Positions 32,926-45,485 of a stretch of 64,000 nucleotides of DNA are shown here, piece after piece (the stretch's first letter is position 1; the number at the start of each line of letters is the position of its first letter). The DNA comes from Blastobasis lacticolella. Lineage: Eukaryota; Arthropoda; Insecta; Lepidoptera; Blastobasidae. The DNA is taken from positions 11,344,001 through 11,408,000 of the forward strand of contig LR990050.1 of the NCBI GenBank assembly GCA_905147135.1, written 5' to 3'. The notes below the pieces were generated by a model. That model was not told the DNA's origin and made no database searches. It saw nothing but the letters and a program-made list of their open reading frames with translations. The position numbers and the translations under genes are program-made.

Positions 32926-35900
32926 GTATTTGTACAGGCACACTTTTTTATTGTTTTATTATATGTCAAAGTGATCTTCTTTGCTCTTTTAAGTATTAAT
33001 TACCTTATTGCACTCTAATTACGAACTGTCATCTAATTAAACTGGCCCTATTACTGGTAAGTAACAAGCAAAAACAACTTACACTTGTACCCTGCTTTTA
33101 ATATAAATTAGTATAACAATAAATAAAGTACTTATTCACTTTGAAAGTAATTCAGCAACATTCTGTGTTCGCGACATTCGGAACAGGAAGACACGAATAA
33201 GCTTTACAAAATACAACGTGAAAGACGTTTGCAAATTAGATTTACAGATTTACATTTTCATTTCTTTTTGTTGGTATAAAATATAATATTATTTTATTTA
33301 GATAGGAAGTTATTACATAGATGTCGGTATTCCTACATCTATGTTTAGTATAGTCGAGTGCGTGCTTATTTTCACTCATATATGCAAATACACAATTTTG
33401 GCCTTTAAATTTGGCTTTGCTGCCGAAGAGTCATAAAACCTGTAACCATGTCATTTCGACCGTCTATGGGGGTTTATCTGATTTTCGAACCGATCTACAT
33501 GGTCCAGCACAGGCACATTTATTTTTCCAAAAACAATATTTTTATTAATTGTCCCAAATATTTTTTCATTCATTTTGCTAAATTTCATTTTGACGAACTC
33601 CATGAGCAATGTTATATCGATTTACAGAATGCGAAAAAGGCGAATGGAACGCACTCTGAAGGATAGTCAATAACACCTTGTCTTGTCAATTTGACAGCTC
33701 ACTTGCATCCCGCTTCGACATCGCCTTTCACTAGATTTATCACCCTCCTTCCAGGTATCTAGGTCTTAATTCTCATTTCAGTTCACCAACACCCGTGGAG
33801 TATTTGGAGTGCATATCAAGTCCGCCGGCAATACACCTGTGCCCTTTACAACCTGGACCTAGTATCCCCGGGCCCCAAGCAGAAGAGACATTGCTCTGTT
33901 TTAACGTCTTTCTTATATTTCCTTCGGAACCGAACGCTAAGCACGTAGGAGTATATGTATAGTGTACAAATAGGTGATGTTAGTGTTTAACACCTAAGAT
34001 TCTGTTATAATAAGCACTAACCAGGAGATCGTCCCTCGTACTCACACCTTGTAATCACCCCCGAGACACATTTACGAGCTCTAACTACGGCGCCCACCCT
34101 TTTATTAACTATAATGTGTAAGGTGAATAAATGAGAGTCAATCCTGAGCTAAACCAGCATTTTCCTTTCATACACCTCCTCCCCAAATAGTACAAATCTT
34201 AAAAATTTATAAACCATGAAAATCACAGCCAGCCTCCCAGATATAATATCTACTTACCCGATAAATTGAACACAAAAGAAAACAATTTCCATTTGGAATC
34301 GAATCTTTCCTTCTGTTACGAATAACCGAAATCCGACTGGAGTGAACGCGTCCGGATGCTGTTCCCTTTCCATTCATCAATATTCACCTGACCTTTGGCG
34401 TGAAAAACTACAGGATCAGTTCTGAGAAAGGGCGCGAATCCGTCATGCGATCGCGCGCTAACCCCAACCGCAGATCAACTGCCAAACCCGAAAGCAAGGC
34501 CCTCGGATATTACCGTGAGACATTTAATTTTCTACGTGAAAGGATAAGGCGAGTAGAATTTCCCGGAGCATCCTGAAGCGCTGCTCAAATTGTGTTACCG
34601 CTCGCCATAAATAGATGCGGCCACGGAGCAGCGGGCGGACTCGGTGCACCGTTGCCGCCGTGTTTCATGTCAGGTTATGATTCATATAAAAATTCGTCGT
34701 GACTATAAAATTAGTATTAGTAATACGGAGTAATTACGATGAGATTTTTACTTACACAAAAATGTATTTTCTTCAGTGTACGCGCGCAATTTCGGTTCCA
34801 AATTCTGTCCTTGACTAGAATTGTGAGTGATTATTAATGCTCTTTTATATTACGCTAAAAGCCCATCTTTTAACTAGGTAATTCCCTTGTAAACGAGCTT
34901 AACTGGCGCGGGCCCGGAAGCCGCCCCGGCATCGCTTCGCCGGAACCCGCCGCCGCCGCCGCTTCCAAATTTAAATTGCGTACACCGTAGACTTGTTCTC
35001 CAAATCCGAATGCCAACATGTTTTAGTTCACAAAAGAGGTTTACACTCTCGTTCTGGTGACTCGACTTTGGCGTCGTTTTGAAATATTTAGTTTTGTTTC
35101 GCAGTTATTTTAAATTGGCTTTCCTTTTCGAGATGTAACATAAATTAGGTTTTAACTCCTAGGTTGCAAAGGACATTTTCAACATACTTTTTCGTTAGAG
35201 CGCTACGTACTGCATATGATCTGAATTTAAGAAAATGCTGCCCGAGGTATTTAGTACTATTTTTATGACAGTAGATATCGGCCGTGATATGTCAGAGGTT
35301 TCCATAGTTCGACAAGTTATTTTGCACACACAAAAAAAATCTTATAGCGTAAGGTGTGATTTATGAGATGTTCAGAGTAAGAACTCATTGGTTTTTAATC
35401 TAAAAAATATTAAATAAACATTTTCAATAGGTAATTTAATCTGCATAGCATTTGCTTTAGACAGAATGAGTTCTAAACCCTCTTAGGAAGCAAGCACAAA
35501 ACCTAATTAACTGATCTATAGCTACCACTAGTAAACTCGTCCCCAAGAAGTCACTCCAAGTTATTTCTAGTTAGGGTCAAACCCCGTGGCCAAGTACGAC
35601 CAGCTCTTGAAACTAACTCTGCTGAATATAATTGTAACTAGGAAATTTTGAACTATAGAAAGATCCTCGTTAGTTGATTGAAGTTCAGACTTCAGACCTC
35701 AGACCTTCACAGACGGCCTGGTCTGACGGAAAGTTAACCTACTGCTTGACCATACTGCTTTTTACTTCACTAGCTAAGTACTAGTTGGGCTTGAGTCACG
35801 ACTCATGACAGGAAATCTACAATATAGCGCGGAATTATAAGTCTTGAGATTGGGGGAGACGAACTCGTGTCATCATATGAATGCTAGTAAATTGTCGCTG

Positions 35901-36689
35901 CCAATACGAAAAAATAGAAATTCCTGCTACAGAGGATGAAACTTGGGCGAGGGGAATAATTACTATATATATAATAAACAGGATATTACCAAAACATGAT
36001 AAACCCTACTAATTAAATCATATTTACTAAAATGTTACAATCACTACTTGCTACAATTAATAATGATGTACTTATTGCAATTATTACTGAAAATTAGCTC
36101 TGAACATTATTACGTTGCATAATAACAGAAATTGAATGTTGCATCAGAACCGGGGGCGTTATATTATCATGGAACCTCTCACGTACACTGACTGCAATAA
36201 AATCCAATATCGCAGCTGGAAGTTTCAACTCTGCTACTGAAAAACCATTAAAAGCCACTCCGGTGCAGTTTTTTGCCTGAAACTACTGATAATTCTATTT
36301 TGACGCTATTCCGTGCTGCTGTATGCATAAAAGGTTTCAACGCTTTTTAAACCACATTCGTTGAACGGACTGACGTAAAGCAGATCATCGTCATCATTGG
36401 CGTACCTAAACGCAGTTTGTTTATTAATTTTCATAGAAATTATTGAAATCTCAAGGGTTGTACAAAACACTTAAAATAGCAAAACAAAACAAAAATACAC
36501 GACATGAATGTGCCTTTTTGACCGATTAAAAAAAATTAGTAATTTCTATGTTCGATTTGTAAGTTTTTTCTAAGGCTAGTTTCGATAAAAGTTTTTGGTT
36601 ACAAACCGTACAAATGTTGTTGTAATAAAGTGATGTTGATATTTAATGTTTTTTTTTATGAAAGAGTTGACTTCAGGGGTGGTTTTATT
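32926..36689. other. long repeat-poor non-coding stretch
   Basis: I recognise no repeat family here, unlike most of the window. GC-rich, well-mixed patches lie at 34425-34680 and 34905-34985 (CGCCGCCGCCGCCGC). A small hairpin ACATAGATGT / ACATCTATGT is at 33316-33345. Open frames (for example 33448-33666) show no domain. It may be an intron or intergenic region holding regulatory elements. Confidence 0.4.
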
Positions 36690-36925
36690 TAAGTATACCG
36701 TCCGTTGGCCGTGTGGTGTCCGGCAGAGTAAAATAGCACCAACCCCTTACACTCATGGATGTCGTACAAGGCGACTAATGTTTTCGAGGCAAAAGATCAA
36801 GAGTCTCCGTAGTCTGGATCCCGCCTGCCAAGCGTGGAGATTATGGCAATAACCTCCCCTTTCGTGGGAGAGGCCCTAAGTCTTGCAGTGGACTGTTACA
36901 GGATGTGATGATGATGATGATACCG
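36690..36925 (-). repeat. dispersed repeat family B copy
   Basis: Reversed copy: CCGTGTGGTGTCCGGCAGAG, AATAGCACCAACCCCTTACA, GTCGTACAAGGCGACTAATG, CCAAGCGTGGAGATTATGGC and a GATGATGATGATGA end. Compare 63688-63955. Confidence 0.75.
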
Positions 36926-37150
36926 TCCGCAAGAATACCTATAGGAAAAAGTCGGGCGTCGGTGTCAGTGTCGGAACACTCGGCCGTTGTGTTTAACGTG
37001 AAACATCTACCTTGGCAGCTCTGAAAACCGCTCTCGAAACCGCCTTGCTCGCTCAGCGCCGGACATTGGTCCCACGTGTGGCCCATGGCCTGTCTTTCCG
37101 ACGATAGCCAGATTTGTATTTCTTGCTGGCTCTTGCACGGGCTGAGGCGG
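36926..37150 (-). repeat. dispersed repeat family E copy
   Basis: Reversed relative to 23163 and 62203: AACGTGAAACATCTACCTTG, CAGCGCCGGACATTGG, GGCCCATGGC, TATTTCTTGCTGGCTCTTGC and ACGGGCTGAGGCGG. This is the longest of the three copies and abuts the family B copy. Confidence 0.7.
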
Positions 37151-37412
37151 ATATATTAAATTATCGTTTTTTTTTTAATTTATAACTTATTTTTACCATA
37201 AATATTGTACAAATTACACGTTTTTATATGGATCGTTTGTTGTAGACAATCTTAATAAAGCAAGAATCACCGCCCTATAACGTGTAAGTCGTGAGTTATA
37301 CTGAATAGAAATGTGCGGGAGCGCTGATTTCGTTCTTTCAATCCAGTGCCCATCATTCTTTCAATCCTGCATTCAAATCATAGTTAGGAGTTCCTATGGC
37401 CACCTTTTGTCT
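37151..37412. other. non-coding
   Basis: No feature recognised. Confidence 0.45.
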
Positions 37413-37805
37413 CTGTCGCAGCCAAATGGTTAAATTAGCCGGTTAATTAAACGGCTAGCTATTTAAGCAGTTATTTAATTGAAAATTGGCCAAATTCATG
37501 AACTTTGAAAGTAAAGTCAAATGAACGATATTGCCTCGAGTTTACGGAGCTCTTCCATTCATTGTCATAATGCTAACCTAAACTAACCGAATAGAAACCT
37601 AATGCAAACTATTATTATACTTTGAAGTTATTGTGGGTAGGTTAGCATTGGAACAATGTGTGGAAGAGCTGCGTAAACTCGAGGCAATATCGTTCTTTCA
37701 ACATCACTTTAAAATCTTATGAAACTGGCAAATTTTCAACTAAATAATTGCTCAAAAAGCTAGCCGTTTAGTTAACCGGCTAATTTAACCATCCGGTTGC
37801 GACAT
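37413..37805. mobile_element. large palindromic element, ~165-bp arms
   Basis: Left arm 37413-37575 and right arm 37635-37805 are inverted copies. Examples are TGGTTAAATTAGCCGGTTAA against TTAACCGGCTAATTTAACCA, ACGGCTAGC against GCTAGCCGT, and GCCTCGAGTTTACGGAGCTC with its complement GAGCTGCGTAAACTCGAGGC. The arms differ at scattered sites, so it is not a very recent fold. The outer ends pair as CTGTCGCAGCC with GGTTGCGACAT. Non-coding foldback or MITE-type element; no clear target duplication. Confidence 0.75.
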
Positions 37806-38924
37806 CTCCATCAGCAGATCAGCTCAATGGTATTATAACATGACATTGTCACCGAACTTAAATATATATGAAAAATTTCAGCTCAATCGCAAACCGGGAA
37901 ATGGGTCAAATTTAATTTGAAAGATTTTATTTCGATCAAGCACGAAGACTTGTAAAATGCGTTGCAGGTCAATTATCTGCCGGATGGTTGAGAGGTCACA
38001 CTTACATAATATAATCTCAGCTATGAACTTTGCACTTACACTTAAAAGTCACGTGATTAGTGCACGTCATTTGCTTTAGCGCAAATATTTGACATAGGTG
38101 TAATTCATTCCTTAGACCAAAAATTTACATGGGCATCACTTGCGTATTTATTATGTTAGCGTAAATAAGAAAAAATAATATCCAAGCAAATATGTATGTT
38201 CTGTGTGAAGTGCCACGATGTAACAATTTTAAGTTTGCCATAAGATGTGCCTTCTATATAGTTAAGGATCTACTTCAAATCGAGACCTATTATCAAAGGC
38301 CCAAGGAGCTAGCTATCGGCGAACCGTAGGGTAAAGAGCGTCGTCATTTTGTGTTAAAAAGGGTCGAATGCCACTTGAGAGCCGCGCGCGGAAGTGGCCC
38401 GTCCCCCGTATCGATCAAATTTCACACAATCCCTTTAAACTCCATTCTGCTCACCTATATCGGACGGTGCGTCATTCCCTGGAGCACGCTACATGTTGCC
38501 ATATCCGTAGTGACATTTTGAAACCAAAATCGCTTAGCACTGAGCTATTTTATCAGATACATTCTTGCTACAGGAAGCACGCTGGCGATAACGAATGGGT
38601 GTTGATCTGCCTATTAGTAAATAACCTAACTGACAGTAAAAGTCGGATAACCCCCTACCAAGTTTATTTGAACACAAATAGTTTCTATACGATCGAAGCC
38701 ATTATAATAAACTTCACCCACCACTCACCCACCCACCCACTTCACTTTACTCGTCTCTTCACTTATTTAAATATTATTTTACCTTTGGTTTTACTTATAA
38801 ATAAATAAATAAAACAAACCTAAGAACCATCTCCATTAAACTGGCTTTCAAATAGAGAAAACCGCATCCAAATCGAGCCATGCGTTCGACAGACGATGCC
38901 ACAGACAGCTACACAGATACCCAC
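37806..38924. other. non-coding
   Basis: A 146-codon frame at 38368-38808 shows no domain and ends in a CCCACC-rich and AT-rich tail, so I treat it as chance. No other feature. Confidence 0.4.
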
Positions 38925-39395
38925 GTCATTTTTTATTTTATTTTATGAAAAAGATTGATATTTGACTTCCATCTCACCTGATGTTAATTGCAAATGCAGT
39001 CCACGATGGTGCATACCTGCCTATTAAGTACCTATTCACTCTTGTCTTAAAGAGATCCAAGTTGTAGCGCTCAGGGAAAACATGTGTAGTCAGCGAGTCC
39101 CATTCCCTTGCCGTTCGCAACAAAAAATAGTTAGAAAACCGCTGAGCGCGTATAGGTGGAATGTCGACAATATAGGGATGGTTTGCTGACGCTGACCTAC
39201 ACCTGGAGCCCCGAAGTCTAGACTTATAACATCAGAAGTCATACTTAAAACATCCCTCGTTTTTCGTCGGGGTTTAAAAAAGTTATCCGCATCGACCTTG
39301 AAGATTGTAACCTGCACCCATCTCAGAGGAGATTCAGCTACGCAAATAGTTTGTCTAATCATTATTAAGTGTGAAATTATAAATAGCACTTATAG
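38925..39395 (-). pseudogene. 3' coding fragment of an unclassified retroelement
   Basis: On the minus strand the frame gives SPLRWVQVTIFKVDADNFF, KPRRKTRDVLSMTSDV, LDFGAPGVGQRQQTIPI and HLYALSGFLTIFCCERQGNG. The downstream sequence has remnants (NLDLF-type) and an A-rich tail near 38935. I recall this word set as a recurring lepidopteran LINE-derived repeat but cannot name the family. No upstream polymerase domain is present. Confidence 0.45.
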
Positions 39396-42000
39396 TGTAA
39401 CAAGCGTAGTAGACTGTAAAGGCATCGTCATCGTTTACAAGAAAAATTCTACTTTTTAGACGTTTAGAAGACCCACATAAAGTTGAGCAGCCCGTGGCAC
39501 GAAAATAAAATCCAACTGCATCCAATGCTGTCCGAGGCAGCCTTTCTATTTAGACAGATATCCAAAGTCGTTTCTGTACCAGATAAGTCCGATAAGTTTA
39601 AGATGTCACGTATAATGAAAACAGACTAATTTTGATAGTACCTAACGTATTTTGTATCTTTTCGGCGGCGAATAGAGCTACTTCCTTAAACGACGACTTC
39701 AATAATGTAGCGATTTCTTAAAAGACGGCTTTTTATACCTAACGACAACTTCTTAACGAAACTATGACATGGGATCGTTCAAGAGACCATTTTCAGGGGG
39801 CCCGCATGCCTGTTTGTCTGCCGCATTACAAAAAAAACTTAGTCGTCTTTCCCACCGAACGATTTCAGACAAAATATTGTGTCGTACGCAGGTTTGTCAA
39901 CTTAAACTTGATTAGAACTTGTATTTTAATGAACTCGCGGACCGAAAGCAGTGATCCAAATCGAATCCTGGAAAATGCTTGCTGACGAGCATACTACTAG
40001 TTACGCAACATCCAAGTTATTTAGAAGTTTTCTCCAAGTTTTGTATAGTCCGACAAGTTTATAAGTTATTTTGACAGAACTGTATTTCGTTTGGTAAGTA
40101 GCAGGTGCAGTCATTGGAACGCCAACTTAAGCTTGCCGGAATATGAATCCCACCAAAAACATTTCATCTAAAATTGGTTTGCCAAGCCTCGGAAACTCAC
40201 AACGGTTTCTCAGTTGAAGAGCCAACTTTCCAAATTGTATATTTGGGTCTGAAAGTATGGCATGGCCGTTGCATAGATTCAATGAAACATAGCTCTATCA
40301 GTGGCAAATATCAACAACAGTGCAGAGCCGATTTTAGCTATTCGTTAGCTTCGTCCGACCAACGACATCTGCCCAGACCATCGCGTTGGTCGAGCACTGA
40401 ATCCTAATGTAGCATGTAATTTTTTTTATAAAACTGCCAAACCATACACTCTGATCAAAATGTAGATTGGCAGAGTTAGGCGATGTCCTAATTTGCAACG
40501 GTCGTACGTCCACGGCCTATTTTTGTAGAGTGGCGTTTTGAAGTCTCCTATAGGTCGGTTCGATGGTATGGTACGACCATGGTTGACCATGGTATTAGTC
40601 CATCCTAGGGAGTGGTCTATTTTTGAACGAGTCGAGTCAAACGGTTTTTAGTTTCCTTATTGGCGAACGGTTTGTTTTCGGTATTGCCAATGTAAATATA
40701 AAAAAAACTTTTCTCATTCATTTCAAAATGCATTGAAAAGAATAATTGTACAATAGAGCCCCCAGCCTGGATACATTTTTACTTTCTAGCACTTCGAGAT
40801 GTTAAATTTTGTATAAAGACCTGAACCCTCTTTTAAGGGATTTGTAGGTTAAAAGTAAAGTACAGATTTATACTTTCTGACACCAAATTTCAGCTTCCTA
40901 GGACTTCAGGACGTGCCCTAAAAGGTTTTGATGAGCCTGCCAGTAGTCAGTGTCAAAATCGATATAGATATTAGATGCTAATAAAATCCAAGGTATAAAG
41001 GCTAGACAAATTAAACTTTGTGTTTTATTAGTCATTTAAAAAATGTCGGGCTTTCTAGCACTATCCAAACCAAAGATATGAGGGTCTGAAAATTCGACTC
41101 TTTGCTCATCTGGGCGGGGAGACTTCCGTGCCCCCAAATCTGTATTTTCTTGGATTCGAATCGAATGCAGTGCGCAAGCGTTAAAACCAGACCACAAGCA
41201 TTTTTACCCGTTTTATTAAAGGTACACAGTAATTATCTGAACTTTGCACAAATTATGTTGACAAATTTACCCGTCAAACTCAAAGTCTCAAACTCAATCT
41301 TATTGATTAGAACAATAATAATAATAATACAAATATTCTTGCAATCGTCAAAAAGGAAGGGGGTAGAAAAGTATGAAGGAAACACACAGTGACACATTGG
41401 CCGGGCCCAGGGCCGGAGCACACCCGCCCCACGCCGGCCACGGCCGGACCACAAATAGAAAACTAACAGAAGGTCCACTCCAGTCGTCTGAAAAAATTAT
41501 GACGTACTCGTAAACATGTCGACTCACTAGGGTTGCTACTGTATTTATTCCGAATTTTAAAAAGAGTATTTAAAAGAGCGAATAAAATTTTAAAGATCGT
41601 TTACAATAACACGTCCCTTGCAAAGGACCAATATCTAATCCTTGCCATAATGTGATCATAATTGCTTCCCAAGCTGTTGTTATCAGATTTTCCATACCAG
41701 CTTCAGACTTATGCCTTTAGTGAGCGTAGAAATAATTTACTGTTTATTCACTTTTTAAAATTCATCGCCACCTGATTACATCATCAGACCCTGAGAATAA
41801 CCTTTCCCTGACCTGGTATTTGACCCACTTCCCGGTCCCCAATTGAATTGAAATTTTTCATACACATGTAAATTAGAGGAAAATGCAATATTATGGTATT
41901 AGTCAGTTGATCTGAAGATGGAGAAGGAAGGTGGTCACCAATTTTATTTTTATTAGACTAGACAGAAATTTCCGATTAGAAACCATTAAGGTGGCCATAA
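39396..42000. other. non-coding
   Basis: At 39764-39840 a scrap of SINE family A (GGGCCCGCATGCCTGTTTGT). At 40480-40600 words shared with 23580-23690 (TCCTAATTTGCAACGGTCGT) indicate another low-copy repeat. No gene. Confidence 0.4.
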
Positions 42001-42073
42001 CAGTTTTTTGTTCTGTTAAAAACTGTCACGCGGTGCCTGAAACTATTAAACCTAGGACTGGTTTAATAGTTTC
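42001..42073. repeat. two adjacent short hairpins
   Basis: CAGTTTTT with AAAAACTG (42001-42026) is followed by GAAACTATTAAACC with GGTTTAATAGTTTC (42039-42073), a perfect 14-bp stem. They sit directly before a family F copy. Confidence 0.55.
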
Positions 42074-42075
42074 CG

Positions 42076-42197
42076 TGAGGTCTCCAGCGGAAGACCTTGG
42101 TCAACCTCGCTTAGCCATCGGCATTAGAACTAGTAGCGGTGCTGAAATTCGACTAGCCTAAAAGTCTGAAATGGTCACCCGTCAGTTCTTGGACTCT
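42076..42197 (+). repeat. dispersed repeat family F
   Basis: GGTCTCCAGCGGAAGACCTT, GGTCAACCTCGC, then GGTGCTGAAATTCGACTAGC and GGACTCTGCGTGCG. Copies at 13128-13256 and 29347-29460. Confidence 0.6.
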
Positions 42198-42654
42198 GCG
42201 TGCGTTGCTTGTATATTATTAAGTCATATTAGTTACGTACAAGTTATTTTATTTTATCCATAATAATATCGTTCAATTAAATAATATCCATTTACGTCGA
42301 CAATACAACGAATTCTCGCGTTAACAATCGTGTCCGAGCACTGCTTGAAACTACTTGAGAATGCCTGTAAACATAACGTCAATGGCCATTTCCATTTTTG
42401 AAAATATTTCACAGAAATTACGGGTCCAAATTAATATTGAGGCATGTAAGTAGCAAATGGTGCCGTTTGTCAAACATAGGTCAATTTTGTCGAGTATTTA
42501 AGTTTAGTTCATTTAAAGCCCAATCAATAGATAATGGCTTTTAAATAATTAAATCAAACAATAATAAATTAACTTATAGTTAGTACTATTTTTTCTGATA
42601 CAGGTTATAGAAGATACAGATGACATAGTTTCCTCCGTAAGTAAACTCTCCAAC

Positions 42655-42995
42655 TTTGTTTCTAATAATTGTTTTGCAATCGGCCTGAAACCGTAAGAAA
42701 TACTGGGTTCGATCTCCAGTGTCGCCACTTCACAATAACTTTTTCTGAATTATATTATGTGGGTAGGTACATTAGTTGAACACTAACCGATGTTCTTACA
42801 GTGAGGGAGACATCGTGAGGGAACTTGCACATTCAGTCTACTGAATGTGTAACCATGATTCAATCTGATCAGGTTCCCCTGTTAACAGGTTACGGAGGTC
42901 AGATTGCAGTCGCTCTACTGATTACGAGGTAATTATACCTAGACCTGCCAAATCCTGGATCATTGTCCGACTTGCCCGGGCCCTCGCATGTGATA
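42655..42995 (+). repeat. SINE family D copy (sense strand)
   Basis: Contains the tRNA-like GGGTTCGATCTCCAGTGTCG near 42707, then ACCGATGTTCTTACAGTGAG, GACATCGTGAGG, GCACATTCAGTC, CCTGCCAAATCCTGGATCAT, and CCCGGGCCCTCGC at the 3' end. The order is the same as the reverse complement of 51715-52165. The RTE-like terminal words are lost. Confidence 0.6.
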
Positions 42996-43282
42996 TTTAT
43001 TTATTTATTTAATATACCAACGGAGTACACATGTAAAAGTTACAATTTACTTTAGACAAGGTACAAGACTTATATGCACCCTAATTACAGGTATTTACAA
43101 CATTCACTTTAACCAAAGTACTTACTCAAAATAACAATGTAATATTCATAAGGAAATTTCAGTTTTACAAAAACAAAATAAAAAGCTTATACAAAAAACT
43201 TAGTATTATTTAACATATAATTCTAATTACCTAAACCTTTATAAAAAGTAAGAGTAAAAACAGGCCAGAAAACGTGCGTCTG

Positions 43283-43980
43283 TCAGGTGGATAGATCAGG
43301 TGTATAGGACTTGAGCACCGATCGACGAAATCCAGGGAACGAATAATGGTTGATATCAATGCTATCCGTCAAATGACACATTTCGTTATATTCCCTACAA
43401 ATCCTGGTAATAGGTGCAATACAACCTATATTAGTGCGGCAGAATGGCAGGCTAAATAGTTTCGAGAGTGGATATCTAGGTAACTTGTGCGGCACTGAAA
43501 AATTGATACAGCATAAAATATCACTGCAATTTGTGAATCCCCGAATTAATTTGTACAAAAAAGTGAAATCAAGCAATTTTCTACGATTGTGAAGTGAGGT
43601 CATTTTTAAAAAGGAGAGACGCTGGTCGTATGGTTGCCTGTGCGAAAACCCCTGTGAAATGAAAGCCAGGTGCCTCGTGAATGCTCGCTGCAAACTTTCA
43701 ATTCTCTGGGAGTGGTTGGCATAATGTGGATTCCACACAATACTACAGTATTCTAATCGACTACGAACAAGTGTATTATATATATAATATATATATAATT
43801 TTGTTTTAGGTGCGAATCCTTTAGTATTTCTTTTAAGAAATCCCAGCATTTTCCCTGAACTCTTTGCTGTTTCATTGATATGAGACACAAATGTCAATCC
43901 ACGATCCAAGACGACTCCCAGGTCACGTACCTCTTGGACCTCGGATATATTTAAGCCATTGAGGGAGTAAGCAGACCTAT
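43283..43980 (-). pseudogene. C-terminal domain of the interrupted LINE polymerase
   Basis: The frame at 43909-43283 continues upstream as NGLNISEVQEVRDLGVVL. It holds the thumb and C-terminal region (KLYIYYIYNTLVRSRLEY, NHSQRIESLQRAFTRHLAF). This part of the ORF is still open for more than 200 codons, while the catalytic core upstream is gone. Confidence 0.8.
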
Positions 43981-43989
43981 AAGGCAGTT

Positions 43990-44235
43990 TTTTCCTTGTG
44001 AATTTAATAACCTGGATGCCTAAGATACAAGTAAATCATTTACTTAGTTTAGGTGTCCAAACTATCAATAACTAGAATTAAGTACCTATTATTATTTGTG
44101 CAAGAGTTGTAAATAAGTAGCCTTTATATTATTTGTACCCATTTACTATAAGTAGGTATGTTGTATTTTTAATTAACTTGTAACTTTTGATTAATTTTAT
44201 TTGAATAAATAAATTTATTTATTTATTATTTATTA
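43990..44235 (+). mobile_element. small insertion inside the LINE
   Basis: The LINE reading frame stops at about 44237 (KCKFINK) and resumes near 43983 (IKFTRKK). The DNA between is non-coding, AT-rich, and ends in AATAAATAAATTTATTTATT, like a plus-strand retroposon tail. A nested insertion is the simplest explanation. Family unknown. Confidence 0.55.
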
Positions 44236-45483
44236 ATAAATTTACATTTTAAGATATTTAATTCCATGCCGTTCTTAACACACAACAAGGCGTCTACTTC
44301 ACCACCTCTATCCAATTCATAGCTGACATCATAGACGAAGGAAACTAAATTCGTTTGTACTGAACGACCAGTTCTAAACCCGTGCTGCTCTGGTACAATA
44401 TAATTATCTGTGCAACGAGTAATTATTGGGCAGATCAACGAAACGAACAGTTTAGGAAAGCACGAGAGGATAGAGATAGGTCGGTAATTTTTACAATCCC
44501 TGGGATCTCTCTTTTTGTACACTGGTGTGATCCTGGAACTTTTCCATTCAATTGGAAATGTACCATCAGCTAATGACCTATTAAATAGTAGAGTTAGTGG
44601 ATAAGCCAATGACGAACCACACCTTTTCACTTATACAGGTTGAATACAATCTGGACCAGCGCCTTTGCACGAGTCCAGCTTAGATATTCAATACGTCAGT
44701 TTCTGCAATCTGAATATTGTCGACAGATTGCTCGACTAAAGAAGATATGGAAATAGGTTCTGTCTTGTTGTGATTAAAAACTGAGGCAAAATGTTGTGCA
44801 AAAAGATTTGTAATGGTTTGGTCGTCCCCGCCAGATAAGTCATTTAAATACATAGTATCTGGAAATGTATTAAAACTATGATTCCTCTTAAATTTTATAT
44901 AGCGCCAGAATGAGGTCGGGTCCCGAATTATATTATCCTCAACGTTATGCTTATAATTACTCAAACATTTATCGTACAAGGTATTGCAGGGACTTCTCAA
45001 TATTTCGTACTCAATTTTATCTCGAGTTATTTTAAACTTCTTAAATCTCTGACGTAATTTATTTTTCTCCGAAAGTAACTTAATCAATGGCGCAGTAAAC
45101 CACGGTGGATATTTCTGCTTTTTTGATGAATAACTCGGCACAAATTTACATATTATATCACGAAGTTTGTGATAGAATACTGACTCCATATCATCAATAC
45201 CAGTACAGACCGCAAACACAGTTTCCCAATCGATACCACTCAGCTCTTTATTTATACTCTCATAATCAGCCTTACAATAGTTCAAGTCCTTACGCTTTGG
45301 AATGTTATCATGTTTGCGAGCGAAAGTTGTAGACACTAATAATAAAGGCGGATGATAGGCATCTAGTTTCGATAAAATATCAATAGGGTCTTCCACATAA
45401 GTGTTTGAAACATTAGTAAGTATGAGATCAAGTGTTCTATCGTCACTGTTTTGAATATGATTTAATTGATGATATTGACGCCA
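44226..45483 (-). pseudogene. N-terminal and early RT part of the interrupted LINE polymerase
   Basis: Two overlapping frames (45396-44680 and 44630-44226) joined by a small disruption near 44640 (a stop within LYK-type sequence). They contain the linker and reverse-transcriptase motifs before the active site. No YADD is present. Confidence 0.8.
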
Positions 45484-45485
45484 AG

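Larger units (their letters stand above)
43005..45485 (-). mobile_element. 5'-truncated, interrupted LINE, Jockey/CR1 group
   Basis: Minus strand, read from 45485 down. First the end of an endonuclease (LDLILTNVSNTYVEDPI), then the linker (LSEKNKLRQRFKKFK, DPTSFWRYIKFKRN), then the start of the reverse transcriptase (WKSSRITPVYKKRDPRDCKN, YRPISILSCFPKL, EQHGFRTGRSVQTNLV). The catalytic part between motif A and YADD is deleted: the frame jumps from YELDRGGEVDA to NGMELNILKCKF. A foreign A/T-rich segment (about 43990-44235) interrupts the gene. The thumb and C-terminus follow (LGVVLDRGLTFVSHI, SRLEYCSIVWNPHYA). It ends in an AAATAAATAAAT tail. Non-functional. Confidence 0.85.

Noticed and set aside
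33316..33345. Small hairpin as a microRNA precursor
   Set aside because: Only 10-bp arms, too short for a pre-miRNA.
38368..38808. 146-codon open frame
   Set aside because: Ends in a CCCACC simple repeat and AT-rich tail; no recognisable motif.
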